Below are positions 42,008 through 57,028 of a stretch of 64,000 bases of DNA, one piece after another. The position numbers and the translations under genes are program-made. Numbering within the stretch: position 1 is the stretch's first letter; every line of letters starts with the position of its first letter. The DNA comes from Magnaporthiopsis rhizophila (taxonomy: Eukaryota; Ascomycota; Sordariomycetes; Magnaporthales; Magnaporthaceae). Location of the stretch: assembly GCA_003049465.1 (NCBI GenBank), contig PYSS01000020.1:124001-188000 (forward strand). The letters run 5' to 3'. Below the pieces are notes generated by a model that saw nothing but the letters and a program-made list of their open reading frames with translations, made no database searches and was not told the DNA's origin.

Positions 42008-44943
42008 TGTCATCCTCTTCCTCGTTTTCTTCGGCCTTGGCCTCTTTAGGCAAAGTCCCCTGGAGGCCTTGGCCTACAATGCTCTCCTTCTCCTTCCCTT
42101 TGCCGTTGGGAATGAGCCGATCTGCTTCTTGGCACCCTCGCTGCGCCTGGAGTGACTGTTGTTGAGGCGGCTGCTGCCTTGGCTGTTGCGGCTGACCGGC
42201 CTGCTGGCGGTAGTCGTTTACTCCTGCCGACCTTGCCGACCCTGGCCCGCGGGCGCACTTGTGGAGGGTTACTGCGGCCGACACAGGGCCCCTGGGGTTG
42301 CAGAGGGTCCGTGACAGGTCGCCGTTGCTACCGAGCCTGCTGCCGTTCCCGCTGGCTATAGCCCGGTCGATATTTGACCGGCCGTTCCTCTGGCCACCGC
42401 CGTGCGGTAGCCCTGCAGAGCTCAGAAGGGCCACCGCCCAGGCGTACGGTGCCAGCTTCGTCTTGCCCGCGTCTGCCGTGACGTTGCTGGAGTCCCCTGT
42501 CTTCGATCGAGACTTCCTGCTAGACGGGGCGGGAATTGCTTTCCCGCTGCGCACGAGCCGGCGAAAAGAAGCGGATCGCTCTAGCATCCCGAGGAACCAC
42601 CAGTCCAGACCTCCGTCCGTGATCCAGCGCAGCCGCCGTTCCCTGGTCGTGGTAGCAGGCCGGTGCGCATCGCGCTGTTGTATCTGCATGAGGAGGGCCA
42701 AGTTCGCCGCACGCAGCTCCTGCTGTCCTTGATCCTCTTCTCGCAGTCGCTGCTGCGAACGCGAATGCATCGGCTGGTGGAGCAACGGCATCGTATTGGA
42801 GCGAATGGGCAGCATCCTACTCTGCCGCGGGACGCCACTGTCCCATCCAAGCGAGTGCGTAGGTGCGGCGGGCGGCCGCCTGTCCTGCCGCAACAGGATT
42901 TTCGATACCCGCAGCAGCTGCGGCATGATCGCTACGTAGGTCTTGACCCCAGTAGTCTCCATGTGGGCTCGACCCAACACGCGGATCGCGTCGCGAAAGG
43001 TCCGGAGCGGTCCCGCCGGCTCGAGCTTCGTGAGCCCCAGCCCCTTTAAGCTGTCATTGAAAGCTGCCACGATGGACGCGGGAACACCTGGGCCGGCTTC
43101 GACGGGACGAACGTACCAGGCGCGGTGGCGGTCGGGCGAGGCGCGTGGAGGGAAGTACATGCACACGAGATCGTCGATACGGTACTGATCGGCAGAGTAC
43201 AATGCCTCGTGTCGGAGCACATCCTCGCCACCGCTGGAAACAGCCAGCTCCTGCTGCACACACGCAGCGTGGTACAATAGTTCATCCAGGTCGACCTCCA
43301 CCTTGAGACCTGCGGGGCCCGGTCCGTTGCTGGTGCTCTGGCCTTTCTCTCCATCAGTGGCCGCTACCGAGGCCGATCCGTTGCTTGCGCCCGTCGTTGC
43401 CGTCGAGCTGGCATTCGCATGTGCATCAATAGTCATCCTGTCTAGCTGAGAAAGCGCGACGCAGAGCTCGTGTGCCAGCTGGGTCTCTCCCGGGTCCACG
43501 GTTGTCGCGGACGGTCTGGGCGCGTCCATCTTGACGTCCAGATTCGCAACACGCAGGATCTCGTTGAGAACCAGCAGGTTCAGCAGGCCCGTCTCCTCGC
43601 CGTCCTCCCTCATGCCGCGGGGGGCGTGTACGTTGCCATCTTCAAGGTCGAGCAGCCTGGTGCATCTGGGAGTCGATCTTTTCTGCATGAGAAAGTAGCG
43701 GTCCAGGATGGCGTCCTCAGTCTCGTCCTGGTCGCCCCGTCCGCCGCGGGACCAGGCGTGGAAAGATTTGAGATGGTCGAGAAGCTCAGACCTGGTCTCG
43801 AATGTGCAGTTGAGATTGCACAACCCGAAGCCGTGGGCTCGCACGATGTGGAAGCCTAGTCGGTGAATCGTCGTCTCATCATCGTGTGCGAAGCTCCTGC
43901 CGCAGTACATGCAGCCAATGGCGCCATCTTCCCGCTCTTCCGAGGCGCCGTCGATGCCGCTGACAGCCTCGCAGGAGTAGTGGTACTTTGAACCACGATG
44001 CTGCTGTCTACCCAGGGTGCTTTGAACGCACCCGCTGCCATCGCCGTTGTGCAGGCTCGTTCTGCCTGCCGTGAGCGTAGCCTTGGTAGCAACAGCGCTT
44101 TCGGCAGCCTCGGAGCGAGTCGAGCTGATGTCGTCGGCTGCCACCTCCGTGATCGACGTCGACAGTTTATCGTCACCAGCTTCCGAGTTTACACCACTAA
44201 CGCCGACATTTTGTGCCACCGATTCCAGCTTTCCCTGAGCAAATAAATCCAGCTGGCTTTAAAGCGGGCAACATCGTTCCAGCATCTGGCTGTAAGCAGG
44301 CAAGCCTTTCTCAGGAGGGAGCCAGCGATCCATTGAATAGCCACACTTACCGATCGAGGTTCTTGAAGACATTATCCAGAGCTTGCTCTTGGGAAATAAA
44401 GATGCCGGCAAACTCCTCAAAGGTGCCGTCACGTGCAGCCTCGATCTTTTTCCAAGACTGCCTGAAGCTCCCTGAATCGTCGGCGACTTGGGTTCGCAGT
44501 CCGTCAACGACAAGCCGGATCTCGGCCACGCAGGCCCGGAGTTGAAGATCCAAGGGGCCCAGAGCCAACCGAAGCTCGTCATGTGGGCGGGCGTTTGCGT
44601 CTTGAGGGGCGCCCGGGGAAGAAGATGTGCCAGCAACGGCATTGTCGGAGTTGGTGGCGGAATTAGGGGACGACGACGATGGCGACGAGGACGACCCGGT
44701 CAGGACAAGTGGTAGGCGCCCAAGTAATACAGGCAGCTTGTCGAGGGCACCCTTAAGGCGGTGGGCGGACTCGAGGAGGATGCGGACGGATCTTGGCGGG
44801 GGCGTATCAGGCGAATCCTTGTCCTTAACTCCGAGAATGAGAGACCGCAGCGCAAGCAGTCCCTCGACGCTCTGGCCAGCAAAGCGCTTGAGGCTGGTGG
44901 TGCTGGTGGTGCTGCCAACCGCGACAGCCCCGGCCGCCTCCAT
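41889..44943 (-). CDS. Fungal protein with helical N-terminal domain and C2H2-like fingers
   Basis: Two exons, 44943-44351 and 44256-41889, give 986 residues. The intron (donor GTAAGT, acceptor AAG at 44257) is the only junction I found that keeps phase; the acceptor is unusual, so the junction is less certain than the exons. The N-terminal 200 residues are helical and resemble the N-terminal domain common in fungal NACHT, ankyrin and zinc-finger proteins. Around 280-345 lies a finger region GCMYCGRSF...HRLGFHIVRAHGFGLCNLNC...LLDHLKSFH. The rest is low complexity with Gln-rich (about 890-925) and Asp/Glu-rich segments, the latter encoded by a TCG/TCA/TCT triplet array (plus strand about 41940-42030). 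A signalling or transcription role is inferred from architecture only. Confidence 0.78.
41937..42022 (-). repeat. Imperfect triplet repeat encoding an Asp/Glu-rich tail
   Basis: Runs of TCA, TCG and TCT triplets on the plus strand read as Asp and Glu codons on the minus strand within the zinc-finger gene, giving a tail of about 40 almost entirely acidic residues with few other amino acids. Confidence 0.85.
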
Positions 44944-47354
44944 CCGACAGGAGGAAGTAAAGACGGGCAGAAAGGTTTATGAGCAAATCAATAAACAAAC
45001 GAGTGGAAAGGGTGAAAAAAAAAAGAGGAGTTCGGTGGTGGAGGAAGTGGCAGCACACCGGCTAGGCTGGGTGCCGTTGCTGCTGCTGTGGTTTTAGCTG
45101 CTAGTCTTGCTACCCTTTCTTCAGTGTTATTTTATCTCGGCAGGATTTTTTGTCACCCCTTTTTTTTTTTACCCGAGCGATTGTGATAAGGATGCGGGGA
45201 GGGAGCGGATCTGCACCTCGAGATCGATTGTGTTGATTAAACCCCCCTTTGCCCGTGGGAACGCAGCCCCTGGAACGGGCCAGGCCAACACAGCAAGCGG
45301 CGGCGGTGGCCGAGATGAGTGGATTTGCTAGCGGACGGAGGCGGGATACCGGTGCCGCTGGGTGGGCTTGTGGCCGGCTCTAGGGGTTGGGGTTCTGGAG
45401 GGTGGATGCCACGCCTCTTGGGGTGGTCATCCGGACCGCGTGTTGTCAGGCCCAATTGCCAGACGGAGGTGGTGGTGCCAGCGTTGCGTGCTCCACAGGC
45501 TTGGCTGGCCCTTTTGCTGTGGTTTGGCACCAATGACGGGCCCGTGTCTATGTGCCTCGGACAAGCGAGCGTGGGGATGAGAGTGAGGTGATCAGAGAAC
45601 AGGAACAGGAAAAGTAACAGCTAGAGGAATGGCACCAGTAACAAGACACCAGCATTCGAATAGGAAAAGAAAAAAAAAAAAAAAAAACATAAATCAAAAA
45701 GGCGGTATTACCTCTCAAAAAGACGGCTGTGGACTGCTGCTGTTGTGGTTGTGCGTCGCGGTGTGGGGGCAACTCCTCGGTGACAAAACAGCCCGCCCGG
45801 GCCAACAGAGCAACCCAACCCGTTCGGTTTTTTTGATAGTCATGTGGACATCAGCAATTTCCCAAATTCGGCCGCGAAAGGAAAGGGGGCACCTGTCAGC
45901 TCCGGCAGTCCGCGGCTGCCCCAACTTAGCACCTAAGGTAGCTTTCGGAAAGGCAGATTTGATGGTAGGAGCGACCACCACGTGGGAAAAACGGCGGGGG
46001 AAGGCAAGCGAGAAAAAAAGGACGGGTGTGGATGATGGGCGGTCAAGTAGTGCGATTGATTAGAATCTCTTTTTTTTTTTTCTCGAAGAAGTAGAGGAAG
46101 CAATCGACGCCGGACGAGCGCAGCGAACAGAGGCAAAATAAAGGCCAGCTGCAAGCAACGACACCATCTCCAATGCTCGCTCCCCTGCTCAGCTGGTCTC
46201 GTGGTCGCAAGGACAGGAGCTTCTGCATGTGCTCTTTGCAACTCTAACATCGTCAGACAAAAGCACCCAAAGGTTAGATGGCTACCTACCTACCAAGGCA
46301 CCCAGGCTAGGTCTTCCGGGGAGCCTAATCCAGGCCCGCGGAGAGCTATCGTTGGATCAGAATGGACGGAGGGTGGGGGAGGCAAAAAGACGGATCAATT
46401 GATCAAAAGCCCGGGCCGTTAAAGGTCAGGTTCAGGCCCTCCCCCGCCCCTCGTCCAATTACGGCCGGTGGGGAGACACACCCTGACATGGAGCTTGGGA
46501 GGGGAAAAACAGCTCGCTCACAGACTCACGTGGACGACATGGAAGTGCACAAGAAGCAGCAGGAGCGGCGGAGAACTGAGGTAGACATCTTCCCCTCTTT
46601 GGTTTTTTGTTGGGGATTATACCTGCTTAAACGGCTATTACGGATTTTTCGTATTTTAAGCCCAAACCCGCTTGCCCACCATGCACCACCCGACTACCCC
46701 ATCCATCCACCCATCGCCCGTTTTCCCATCACATGCGAGCGACGTGAACCACACTGGCTGGCCTCCCTCCTCCTAATCTATCCCTTCTAGTCGCTACCGC
46801 GCGCGATTCTTGGGCGGGACGACGGTCGCCTGTCGATATTGATGCTCCCCCATGTGGTGGCATTCGCATCGGGCCCAGCCAGTCAGGACGGCCCGCCACT
46901 ATCGAAAAGCAACACCAGCAGATTGTGGTTGGCGTCTGGGAGAGTGAGGGTTCGTTCGCTCGACGTGCAGAAGCGGGTTGCGGGCTCCTTGGACGGATTT
47001 TTAATGGACGAGTTTATCCATCATCTTTCCCTTCCCTTTTTTTGATCGACAACGGGCCAGACTCTTCTGCCGCCTGCAAGCACATACTACCCTATCCACA
47101 TATCCCCTTGATTGCCGTTAGGGTGTCGGCATCCTGCATGTTGAATGTGAGTCGTTGTATTTGTCCCTCTGTAACATACGAGCTCGTTCGAGAGAAATGA
47201 TCTGCAAACCGGCACCTCAGTGGCACCGGTTCATATCCCGACGTCAGGTCCCGAGATGGCCCTAAATCATCTGCCTAGGTAGGTACCTGACTCTTATAAA
47301 AATATTTCCACGGTAAAATCTGCCGCGGCCCATTTCGCACCAGCACCTCCAAGG
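44944..47354. other. 2.4-kb intergenic region
   Basis: Lies upstream of the zinc-finger gene (-) and downstream of the transporter gene (-). Contains poly-A/poly-T runs (about 45668-45687 and 46068-46080). Short open frames on both strands show no family features. The left part is expected to be the zinc-finger gene promoter. Confidence 0.55.
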
Positions 47355-49376
47355 TCACGCTTTGCTGTCGGTCGTAGCGTCCCCGTGACCGTTTCCCCTG
47401 TTCGGAGCTTCCTGGCTCTCCATCTTATGGACGTCGCTGCTGGCGGGCTCAATGCCATATGTGGTGTCTCGGTGAACATCCATGACCTCCTTGTTCCAAA
47501 CGTTGACGTACAGAGGATAGCTAAAAAGGTGGTACCGTCAGTTGGGGAACTGGGTGAGCGAAATAAAAGTGAGAGGTTCGGAAAACCCACATCCAAGCCA
47601 GAATGTAGCCCATCATGGGAATCGCCATGGCGACGTGCGCTCCTCTCGCATCCATGATGGCGCCCGTCATGGGCGGGAACACCATGCCTCCCGAGATGGC
47701 GGCCACCAGGAGAGAACCCCCGATCTTGGTGTGACGGCCCAGACCGCGGAGGCCGAGGGTGAAGATGGTGGCGAAGCAGGCCGACTCGAAGCAGAGCACC
47801 AGAATCAGCATCGCGATCGACACCGTCCCCGCCGTGTTCATGGCCGCCGTGACGAAAACAAAGCAGAGCCCCAGATAGACTGCGAGTATGTAGCGGGGCC
47901 GCACCGTCGGTATCGTCATCAGCAGGCCGGCGAGGAACCGGTTGAGTGCGTAGAGCCCCTGACCCAGGGCGAGCAGATCGGCTGTTGCAGAAAGCACGTA
48001 CGTCAGTCAGTCAGCCGCATCGTGTTTACGCACGACAACACCTACAGCCTTGGGCCTTATCCCGGCCGGCTTCAACGCAAAATTGAATAAAATAGTTCTG
48101 CGGTGAAACAAGTGAAGGTATTAGCATGCGTGGGCTTTTAAAAGCAAGAGAGAACGGGAGAAAGAAGGGAGTCCATACCGCCACCGCAACCTGCGCGCCG
48201 ACATAGCAGAACTGAGACCAGATGGCCAGGAACAGGTTGTACTGCTTTCGAAACGGTCCCGGGTCCGAGTGGCCGATCTCGCCCTCCTGGGCGTTCATGT
48301 CCGCGTCGGTGATTTCGGGCATGGGCGCCAAGAAGAACAGGACGATGAGCAGAGCGACGAAGCCCGCAACGCCAAGGTACACCCACTGCACGTTCTTCAG
48401 GCCTTCGCTCGTGTCGATGGTGTTGGCGAAGAAGACGCGAGAGGCCAGAAGAGGGGCGACTATTTTGTTTGTTTTCATATAGAAGGATCAACACCCATGG
48501 TACATATCGTGAGATACTCAGGCGGCGTGCTGGCAGGCACTCACCAAACGATCCCACGCCCTGGATGGCCTGGGCGAGATTCAGCCGAACCTCGGAGTAG
48601 CGAGGCGGGCCGCAGATGGACAGGAACCTAGCGGTGGGCGGAAACCAAAGCGGGTTGATTAGTCACGGAGAAGAAAAGAGCACCAGGGAGAAACGTACGG
48701 ATCAGCAGCGGTCTCCAGCGTCGCCAGCCCAGCACCAACCACAAACATGGAACCGCAGAACCCGCCAAAGGATTCCCGCAAGCCAGATGGCCAAAACAGG
48801 AGGCAGCCCACGGCGAGCACACCCAGCCCCGTCATGAAGGTGACGCGGAAGCCGAACCGGCGCAGGGTCCAGCCCGAGACGGTCGGCGGGCAGATGAAGT
48901 AGGCGCCGAAGTAGGCTGACGAGAGGCCGGCGCTCATGCTGCCCGTCAGGTGCAGCGAGCTCTGGAAGTGGGCGTTGAGGACTAAGGTAAAGTTAATGGC
49001 GCCATATCCTGCCGGCAAGAGACTCTAGGCCAGCGTGGCGGCGTGTAGGCTCGTTCACTCACCATCGAGTAGGCCTATATTCACGTCGGGGTTTCTCGTC
49101 AGCGATGTGCATGCTTCTCAAACGTGGAAAAAGAGGTGGTCACGGCTTACCGTATGCAAAGCCCCAGAGAAAAAACAGGATGGTAACTACGGTGTTTAGT
49201 TCCCTGTTAGCCACCCACGCATCTCTCAGTTTGGGGGACTATGCCATGCCATGGCGTAGGTGGTCAAGGTCCATCTTACCAAGCAGGTTGGGTACGAGGG
49301 ATTGTCTGGTGGTGAGCTGAACCGCACCCGTGACGGTGTCGTCACTGACGGTGATTTTGCGCTTCCATATCGCCAT
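47355..49376 (-). CDS. MFS transporter of the fucose permease (FHS) family
   Basis: Nine exons, 49376-49280, 49186-49151, 49074-49063, 48981-48699, 48627-48545, 48459-48179, 48097-48046, 47981-47591 and 47520-47355, join in phase to 466 residues. Introns are 64-93 bp. The spliced N-terminal helix reads VTILFFLWGFAYG-LLDVLNAHFQ, matching the FxWGFxYGLLDxLNxHF signature of the family; the LLD part is a 12-nt exon. Later landmarks are FGGFCGSMFVVGAGLATLET, RLNLAQAIQGVGS with VAPLLASRVFF, QVAVANYFIQF, GLYALNRFLAG and the C-terminal KIGGSLLVAAISGGMVFPP. Twelve membrane spans are expected. FHS members carry sugars such as L-fucose, glucose or galactose with protons; the substrate here cannot be told. 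The start ATG (MAIWKRKITV) is the first in frame. Confidence 0.93.
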
Positions 49377-51623
<2,247 letters not shown>

Positions 51624-53913
51624 CTAGTGGCTGCCGATCTCCTTCTCCAGAGTCTCGAGCTCTCTGAGCACGGTCGCCTTGGTCCCGATCTTCTTCATCT
51701 GCGTGTCCTCCAGCTTCTCGCCGCTAGCGAGTCGCATCTCGAGATCCTCGATCGCCCGGATCTTCTTTTGCAGTCCGCGCTGCTTCTTGGCCAGAGGGTT
51801 GGCCGTCTCCGCGATCGGAGAGGGGAGCGGCGGCCCGGCCCCCTGCAGGCTGGTCTGCACGGCCGGCGGCAGCCGGTTGTTCCGATGCCGAGACACCGAG
51901 CGCGGCCGCGAGTCCGGGCCGCCCATCCCCTGCCGATACGTGTTGCTGCGGCTGCGGCCACCACCAGCATTACTGCGTGAGTGGCTGCGCGAGTGCCCGC
52001 CAGGCGGGAAGCCTCTAGAGTTGCGCTCAGGGCTACGCCCGCCGTTCATCAGAGTAGGATCAGTACCATCCTGCGGCGGCAGCGAAATGCTGGCGCCGCC
52101 CTCGCCGCCGGTGGTCTTGGCTTCAGCATCCTTTGCCTTCTTGTTCGCCCTCTTCTTCTTGTTCTTGGACGCCGCCTTGGAGAGGCCGTCGTCTCCGTCC
52201 ACCGGATCCGCGCCGGGAACCGAGGCCGCGGCTGCCCCGGGAACGGACGCGAACTCGGCGCCAGGAACCTGGTTACGCGGGCGCCCAAATATCCCTCCGT
52301 TGAGGTTGAGCTGCGACACCCCGTTGCTAACGGAATGCGCCGCGCCTCCCTCGTCTTCACGCTTAAAATGGAGCGGAGTCGTAGTGCCCCGTGCGCCAGG
52401 GGGCCGGTAAGCGCCAGCGGGCTTGGATGGCGTCTTGACCGTGCTCAGGAAAGTGGCGGCAGAAGAATGCGGGTCTGGGACAGGCTGCAGTGCGTCGCCC
52501 GTGGGAAGCTTCTCCGGCAGCACCGGTCGCCACATGACATTGTACAGCTCCACCATGTCCTCACTGTACATGAGCTTGCCGCTCACGTGCCACAGCTTCA
52601 CTCCGTTGTCAACGCGCAGGCGGGGCGACGTCGTGGCCGTCATGATGTAGCGGCTGTCAGGGCTCCACTGGCACACACTCGGGTTCCCGCTCTCGATGGT
52701 GCAGAGCTTGCGATGATCCCTCTCCAGATCATAGACGTCGATCTGCCCTGCCAAATTGCCAAATCCGGCTACCAACACGAACCGGCCCGTAGGCGAGAAG
52801 ATGATGGTGTTGCGCGGGCCGATGGCGAACGAGTGCGTGGCGACCGCGCGCTGGTTGAAGATGGTCGTCTTGGCCGGCATGTACCCATAGATCACGCCAA
52901 ACTCTTTCGAATTGGGGGACCAGGAAACGTCATGAATGGGTCCCTCCTTGTCCAGGGCAATGCGGGCGTCGAAAGTGCCGTTGACGCTGAGCAGGTACAG
53001 ATTCGTTTCTCCATAGTAGCTCTTGTTCGACTTGTCGACGTCCGTTTGGGCCAGCACGAGGAGGCTAGAGCCCAGCGAGTTCCATTTCAGCTGCACCTTG
53101 TCTCCCTTGAAGAAGGTCTTCTGGGAGACAGGGGCGTTGAACAATGGAACGTTGAAGACCTTGACAGCGGCGGGTTGACCCTATCGAGGAGGAAATAATC
53201 ACAAAAGGTCAGCGTTTGGGGACGCAAATATGACAGGGAGATGGGAGCCGGAGTCGCTCAAACATCGTGGCGGCAGGCGGCGGCCAAGCCATGCCCTTGC
53301 ACCTTATAGGAGCACCACAAGCACGCACCTTGCGTTCTGGGACAAAGACCGCTAACGCATGTGCCTTTCCAGGCGACAGCGAAAAGTCCGAGACTCCCTC
53401 AACCCGGAGTTTGTTCCAGACCGTGACCAGATCGTGAGCCTCAAAGAACTGGACCTCGTTGGTCACCATGCGGGCGCAGAACTTCTCGTCGGCCGTGTAC
53501 TGGAGGTTCCAGCCGTTGGGCGATTTCTGGACAAAGCGGCCCAGCGGCTGCCTCTCGGCTCCATCGGCGATATCCTCGACCGTGCGCCAGACCTTGAAGT
53601 TCTTGCTCGCATCACCGTTCTCGTCCTTGGATGGGCGCTCCCAGGTGCTGAAGTAGGTGCCCCGCGGCGAGAAGCCAAGCTCGAAGACGTTGGGGATGGC
53701 CAGCGACAGAAGGACCTGGCCCGATACCGTGTCGGTCACCTTGACGACTTCGTTAGAGGCCCAGGCAAAGTAACGACCACAGGGCGAGTAGACACAGGTC
53801 CGCAGGTTGCCCGTCGGCTTGTCGAAGCCCGGAAGGTCGGCGTATACCGGGTCCGCGTCGAAGACACGGATGTCCTTCAGGGTCCGGGTAGCGAACTGAA
53901 GCGGTATAGCCAT
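51624..53913 (-). CDS. eIF2A: Eukaryotic translation initiation factor 2A
   Basis: Two exons, 53913-53329 and 53180-51624, give 713 residues. The N-terminal two thirds form the eIF2A WD-repeat propeller: NLRTCVYSPCGRYFAWAS, LGFSPRGTYFSTWERP, then after the intron VFNVPLFNAPVSQKTFFKGD, KWNSLGSSLLVLAQTDVDKS, SYYGETNLYLL, DVSWSPNSKEFGVIYGYMPA, VLVAGFGNLAGQIDVYD and QWSPDSRYIMTATTSPRLRV with DNGVKLWH. The C-terminus is Gly/Arg/Ser-rich with a Lys-rich patch (KKKRANKKAKD) and ends in a coiled coil (KKQRGLQKKIRAIEDLEMRL). eIF2A delivers Met-tRNA to the 40S subunit in a GTP-independent way and is non-essential in yeast. The intron has donor GTGCGT and a TAG acceptor. Note that this is not the alpha subunit of eIF2. 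Confidence 0.96.
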
Positions 53914-56256
53914 GACTAGTCAAAGACACAGGTACCGCAACGACAGAGCGAGGCTACCGGAGGGTGGCGGCGGATGGATCGGAAGGTGGACGGACGGCTT
54001 GCTTCGTTCTTTCTTTAGGGGGAGTTTTTCCTGCTGCTTTGGAGTTGGCCGGGTCCAAGAGTTTTGGGCGCAGTGGACTTGTTCGTTGACTCGCGTAAGA
54101 GGAGGCTATTTGGCGATGAAATCGTGCCTAGGTTGGGCCGAGGTTGGTTTGGGCGCAAAGAACGAACAAAGAACGGTCGTCTTTGGCTGCGGTCGCGGAG
54201 GGCAATGATCGAGGATCGAGTCACAGACTTCTTTCCACAGTCACTTGGCAAACCCTCAAGGCGCACGTCAGAGGGGTTCGGCAGACGGGCGTGAGTGGAT
54301 GGGTCAGCGACGGGCAGGGCGCGACGATCGGGCACGAAGGAAGCCAAAATGGACTTTTTCTCGGGCGGCGGCTTTTTGTGGGAGCAAGCGACGGAAGAAC
54401 TGGCCCGGCGAAGGTCCAAAGCAAACTGAAGAGAGAAGAATGAAGAACGGGCAAGGAAACGGAGCACCCCGGAGGGAGGATTGGCAGGCGGGCGCGCTTG
54501 GTCGAAGGAAAGCGACCGGTTTGAAGACACGGGAGGGAGAAAGGAAGAAACGGGTGCGAGTAAGAAATGCAGCCTGTGATAGTTTTTTTTTTCTTTGTTC
54601 TGTTTCGTTTACTGGCCCCACCCTCCACCCTAGCGGGCGGTCACGGCCAGCCCCCAAGGAGAAAAAAAAAAAAAAAAGCCTATAAAAGCCGGGCTAATGC
54701 CGCTGAGATCTGCCATGATCTGGCTACGCCCACGCACCAATTCTTGGTGCTACGCTGGGCGGTCAGCGCAGTCATTGGCTGCCAATCGCGTGAGCCGCCT
54801 GCCAAGTGCAGACGCGGGACTGGGCCGACCACAATGGCAGCCGCGAGCAGCCTATTCAATCGCGTATTCTGCCCGGCCATCCTTGGAATACTGGTGGAGG
54901 TGTAGCGGCATCTGCGGCATCTGCGGCGTGAGCAGCCAGTCAGTAGTGGAGATGGCGCCTTTTGCTCGAAGGTTCCAATGTCAGAAACTGGCTGCCAGCA
55001 CCAGTATCTGCCCGGTTTGCTGCCGAAATGACGGTCGTCATAGGCCCCCAACAAAGCCTTGGTGTGCGCGTACGTAAGCCCCAGGCATGCAGTCTATGGA
55101 ACTCGGCAGACGGTGCGGACACGGTTCGTCAGTCCCTCTAGCCGTCAAACACCATATAACTTCAGTTAAAGCTACTTGGCGTCCGTCCTGATGGCGTGCC
55201 ATGGCTTCCGCGCTCGACCCCTCCATCTCCTGGATTACCCTGGACCCTGAACCGAACCCCTACTTGCACCCCACGTTTTGGTAGGGTCTTGGTTTTTTTC
55301 TCCATGCCCTGGAAGCCCGCTTGCGCTCAAGCGGCTCTCCGCTCCCCGTTGATACGATTCTAGCCCCGTTCCTCGTGCAGGCCCCATCCATACGTCGTTA
55401 CATTCTCGGATGAGGCGGCGGGGAGCCTAATCTTTATGCTGACCGACGGGGTCGTCTTCGGCCAGCCTTGTCATGCTGACCACCTCCGTTCCTGTCTAGG
55501 GAAAGACGCAGGGGCTCGGCCGCTCCGGTAATGGACTACCTATCTTCTGGCGACTCACTCCCGCGCCGCTCTGGTCTCCAACTTTCGACTTCGGTAGCCT
55601 CTCGGCCATCTTTGGGACGAATGAAGAACCTAGAGCGGGTTCGCCATGCAGACATCGATCGCGGGCATATACAATTTTGTCGGTCTCTATGATGCTGCCA
55701 GAAAATCTGCCACCAAGGTTACTTTCTTTTTGCATGGCAATGCCTAAATTCAGTGGTATGAAACGCTCACTCTACGCATATCTTTGCCTGCCTATTTTGT
55801 TTGTTAGAGGGCCAGGCCAGCGCAAGAAATTTTACATGGGCCCCAAACTACCCCGGTATTCTTGTCAGCCTTGGCTCGGTTTGCAACTCGGATTACGCCC
55901 CTACAACGTTTCGGGCTTCCCATATGTTTGTTCATACCATCCACGCATCGCTTCATTCAAGTGTTTGCCTAAGTCTACATTAAAGATGTGGCAAGCCAAC
56001 CAATGCGGCTGGCCGCTGGTAAATACCTCCATCGACTTTGCGACTGGAGAAGTCTCTTAACTCCCGCGATTTTGCACCATGCCCACCGTATCCGGTAGCA
56101 TCTCAGCCCTGTAACCATGTCGTATCATGTACCATCGACTAGCCGGAACAATGGGCAACGGGCCTGTCGGCCTCAAACCCGTCCCCGCCTCCCTTCCCTC
56201 ACCAGTCCTTCCAGCCATGTGCGTCCAGCATCGGCTGGACCGCACACAGACCCGCC
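53914..56256. other. 2.3-kb intergenic region
   Basis: Between the eIF2A start (-) and the MPC1 3' end (-). Contains an A/T run pair (54581 and 54662) followed by a TATAAAAG motif at about 54682, but no recognisable gene follows it. No tRNA seen. Confidence 0.55.
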
Positions 56257-57028
56257 TTATTTCCTAAGAGCCTCTTCCGTCTTCCCTTGCAACGCCTTGA
56301 CAGTCGACATGGTAGTTCCTGCGGCTGCAGCCCTTTCCTTGCCTCCCCATTGATGCCAGTTGAGATAGCGGTAGCCCTGCGTCAGCTGGGCGCCGGCGTT
56401 GACGAAGTGGCAGGCGAACAGGAGGTAGTTCTTGGGGGTGACTGCCAGCGAATACCGCATGAATGTGCCAGCATAGATGATGAGCGAGCCCGTCATTGTC
56501 GGCGAGATCCTTGAGGACGACAAACGTTAGCGAGAGATGAACCGAAAGGAAAGAAACGCTTGGCAAGGCCAGTCGCGCGGGGCAAACGCGGGTCTTCCGG
56601 GGGTCTTACAGCTCGGGGCTTTTTTGCGTGTCCATGACGGCCGCGAGCGGGATGCCAAAGTTGGACGCCGGACCCCAAAAGTCTGCCGCCAGATATTCCG
56701 GTTAGCAAGGCCGGACTCGTCCAGGACAAAGGCCGGCGCAACCCCTCCACGCCCCTCGTGCGTCGCGAATCTCGTTCCCAGACAGTTCGGAATGCCATGC
56801 CCCAACGGTAGAAGGACATTGGAGAGACTCGGTCGCGCGTAGGCAGGGAGCAGGGTGACCGGGCGCGGAGGGAGGCAGAATTCCGGCATCTCCGGAACCG
56901 GACTGCAGAGACGGCGGGAGACAAGCACGGCGGCACGCGACACATTTTTACATACGGGTCGAGCAGAAGTAGTCGGTCACAGGGTTGGCCCTGATGCGGG
57001 CGTTTATCGCCTTGACGAATGCCGCCAT
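56257..57028 (-). CDS. MPC1: Mitochondrial pyruvate carrier subunit 1
   Basis: Three exons, 57028-56956, 56682-56610 and 56509-56257, give 132 residues, matching yeast Mpc1 (130). The spliced order is TDYFCST-HFWGPASNFGIPLAAV, MDTQKSPEL-ISPTMTGSLIIYAG, then FMRYSLAVTPKNYLLFACHF and NAGAQLTQGYRYLNWHQWGG. The HFWGP-x-SNFGIP and TPKNYLL motifs identify subunit 1 rather than subunit 2. Mpc1 and Mpc2 form a heterodimer in the mitochondrial inner membrane that imports pyruvate. The first intron is long for the window (273 bp), the second 100 bp with an AAG acceptor. No complete copy of the other subunit is in the window. Confidence 0.96.

Noticed and set aside
51981..53198. 405-codon plus-strand frame opposite eIF2A
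   Set aside because: Antisense shadow; the minus strand carries the WD-repeat motifs and correct splicing.
54682..55077. TATAAAAG motif followed by a 127-codon frame
   Set aside because: The frame shows no family features and no splice structure; TATA-like sequences are common in A/T-rich spacers.
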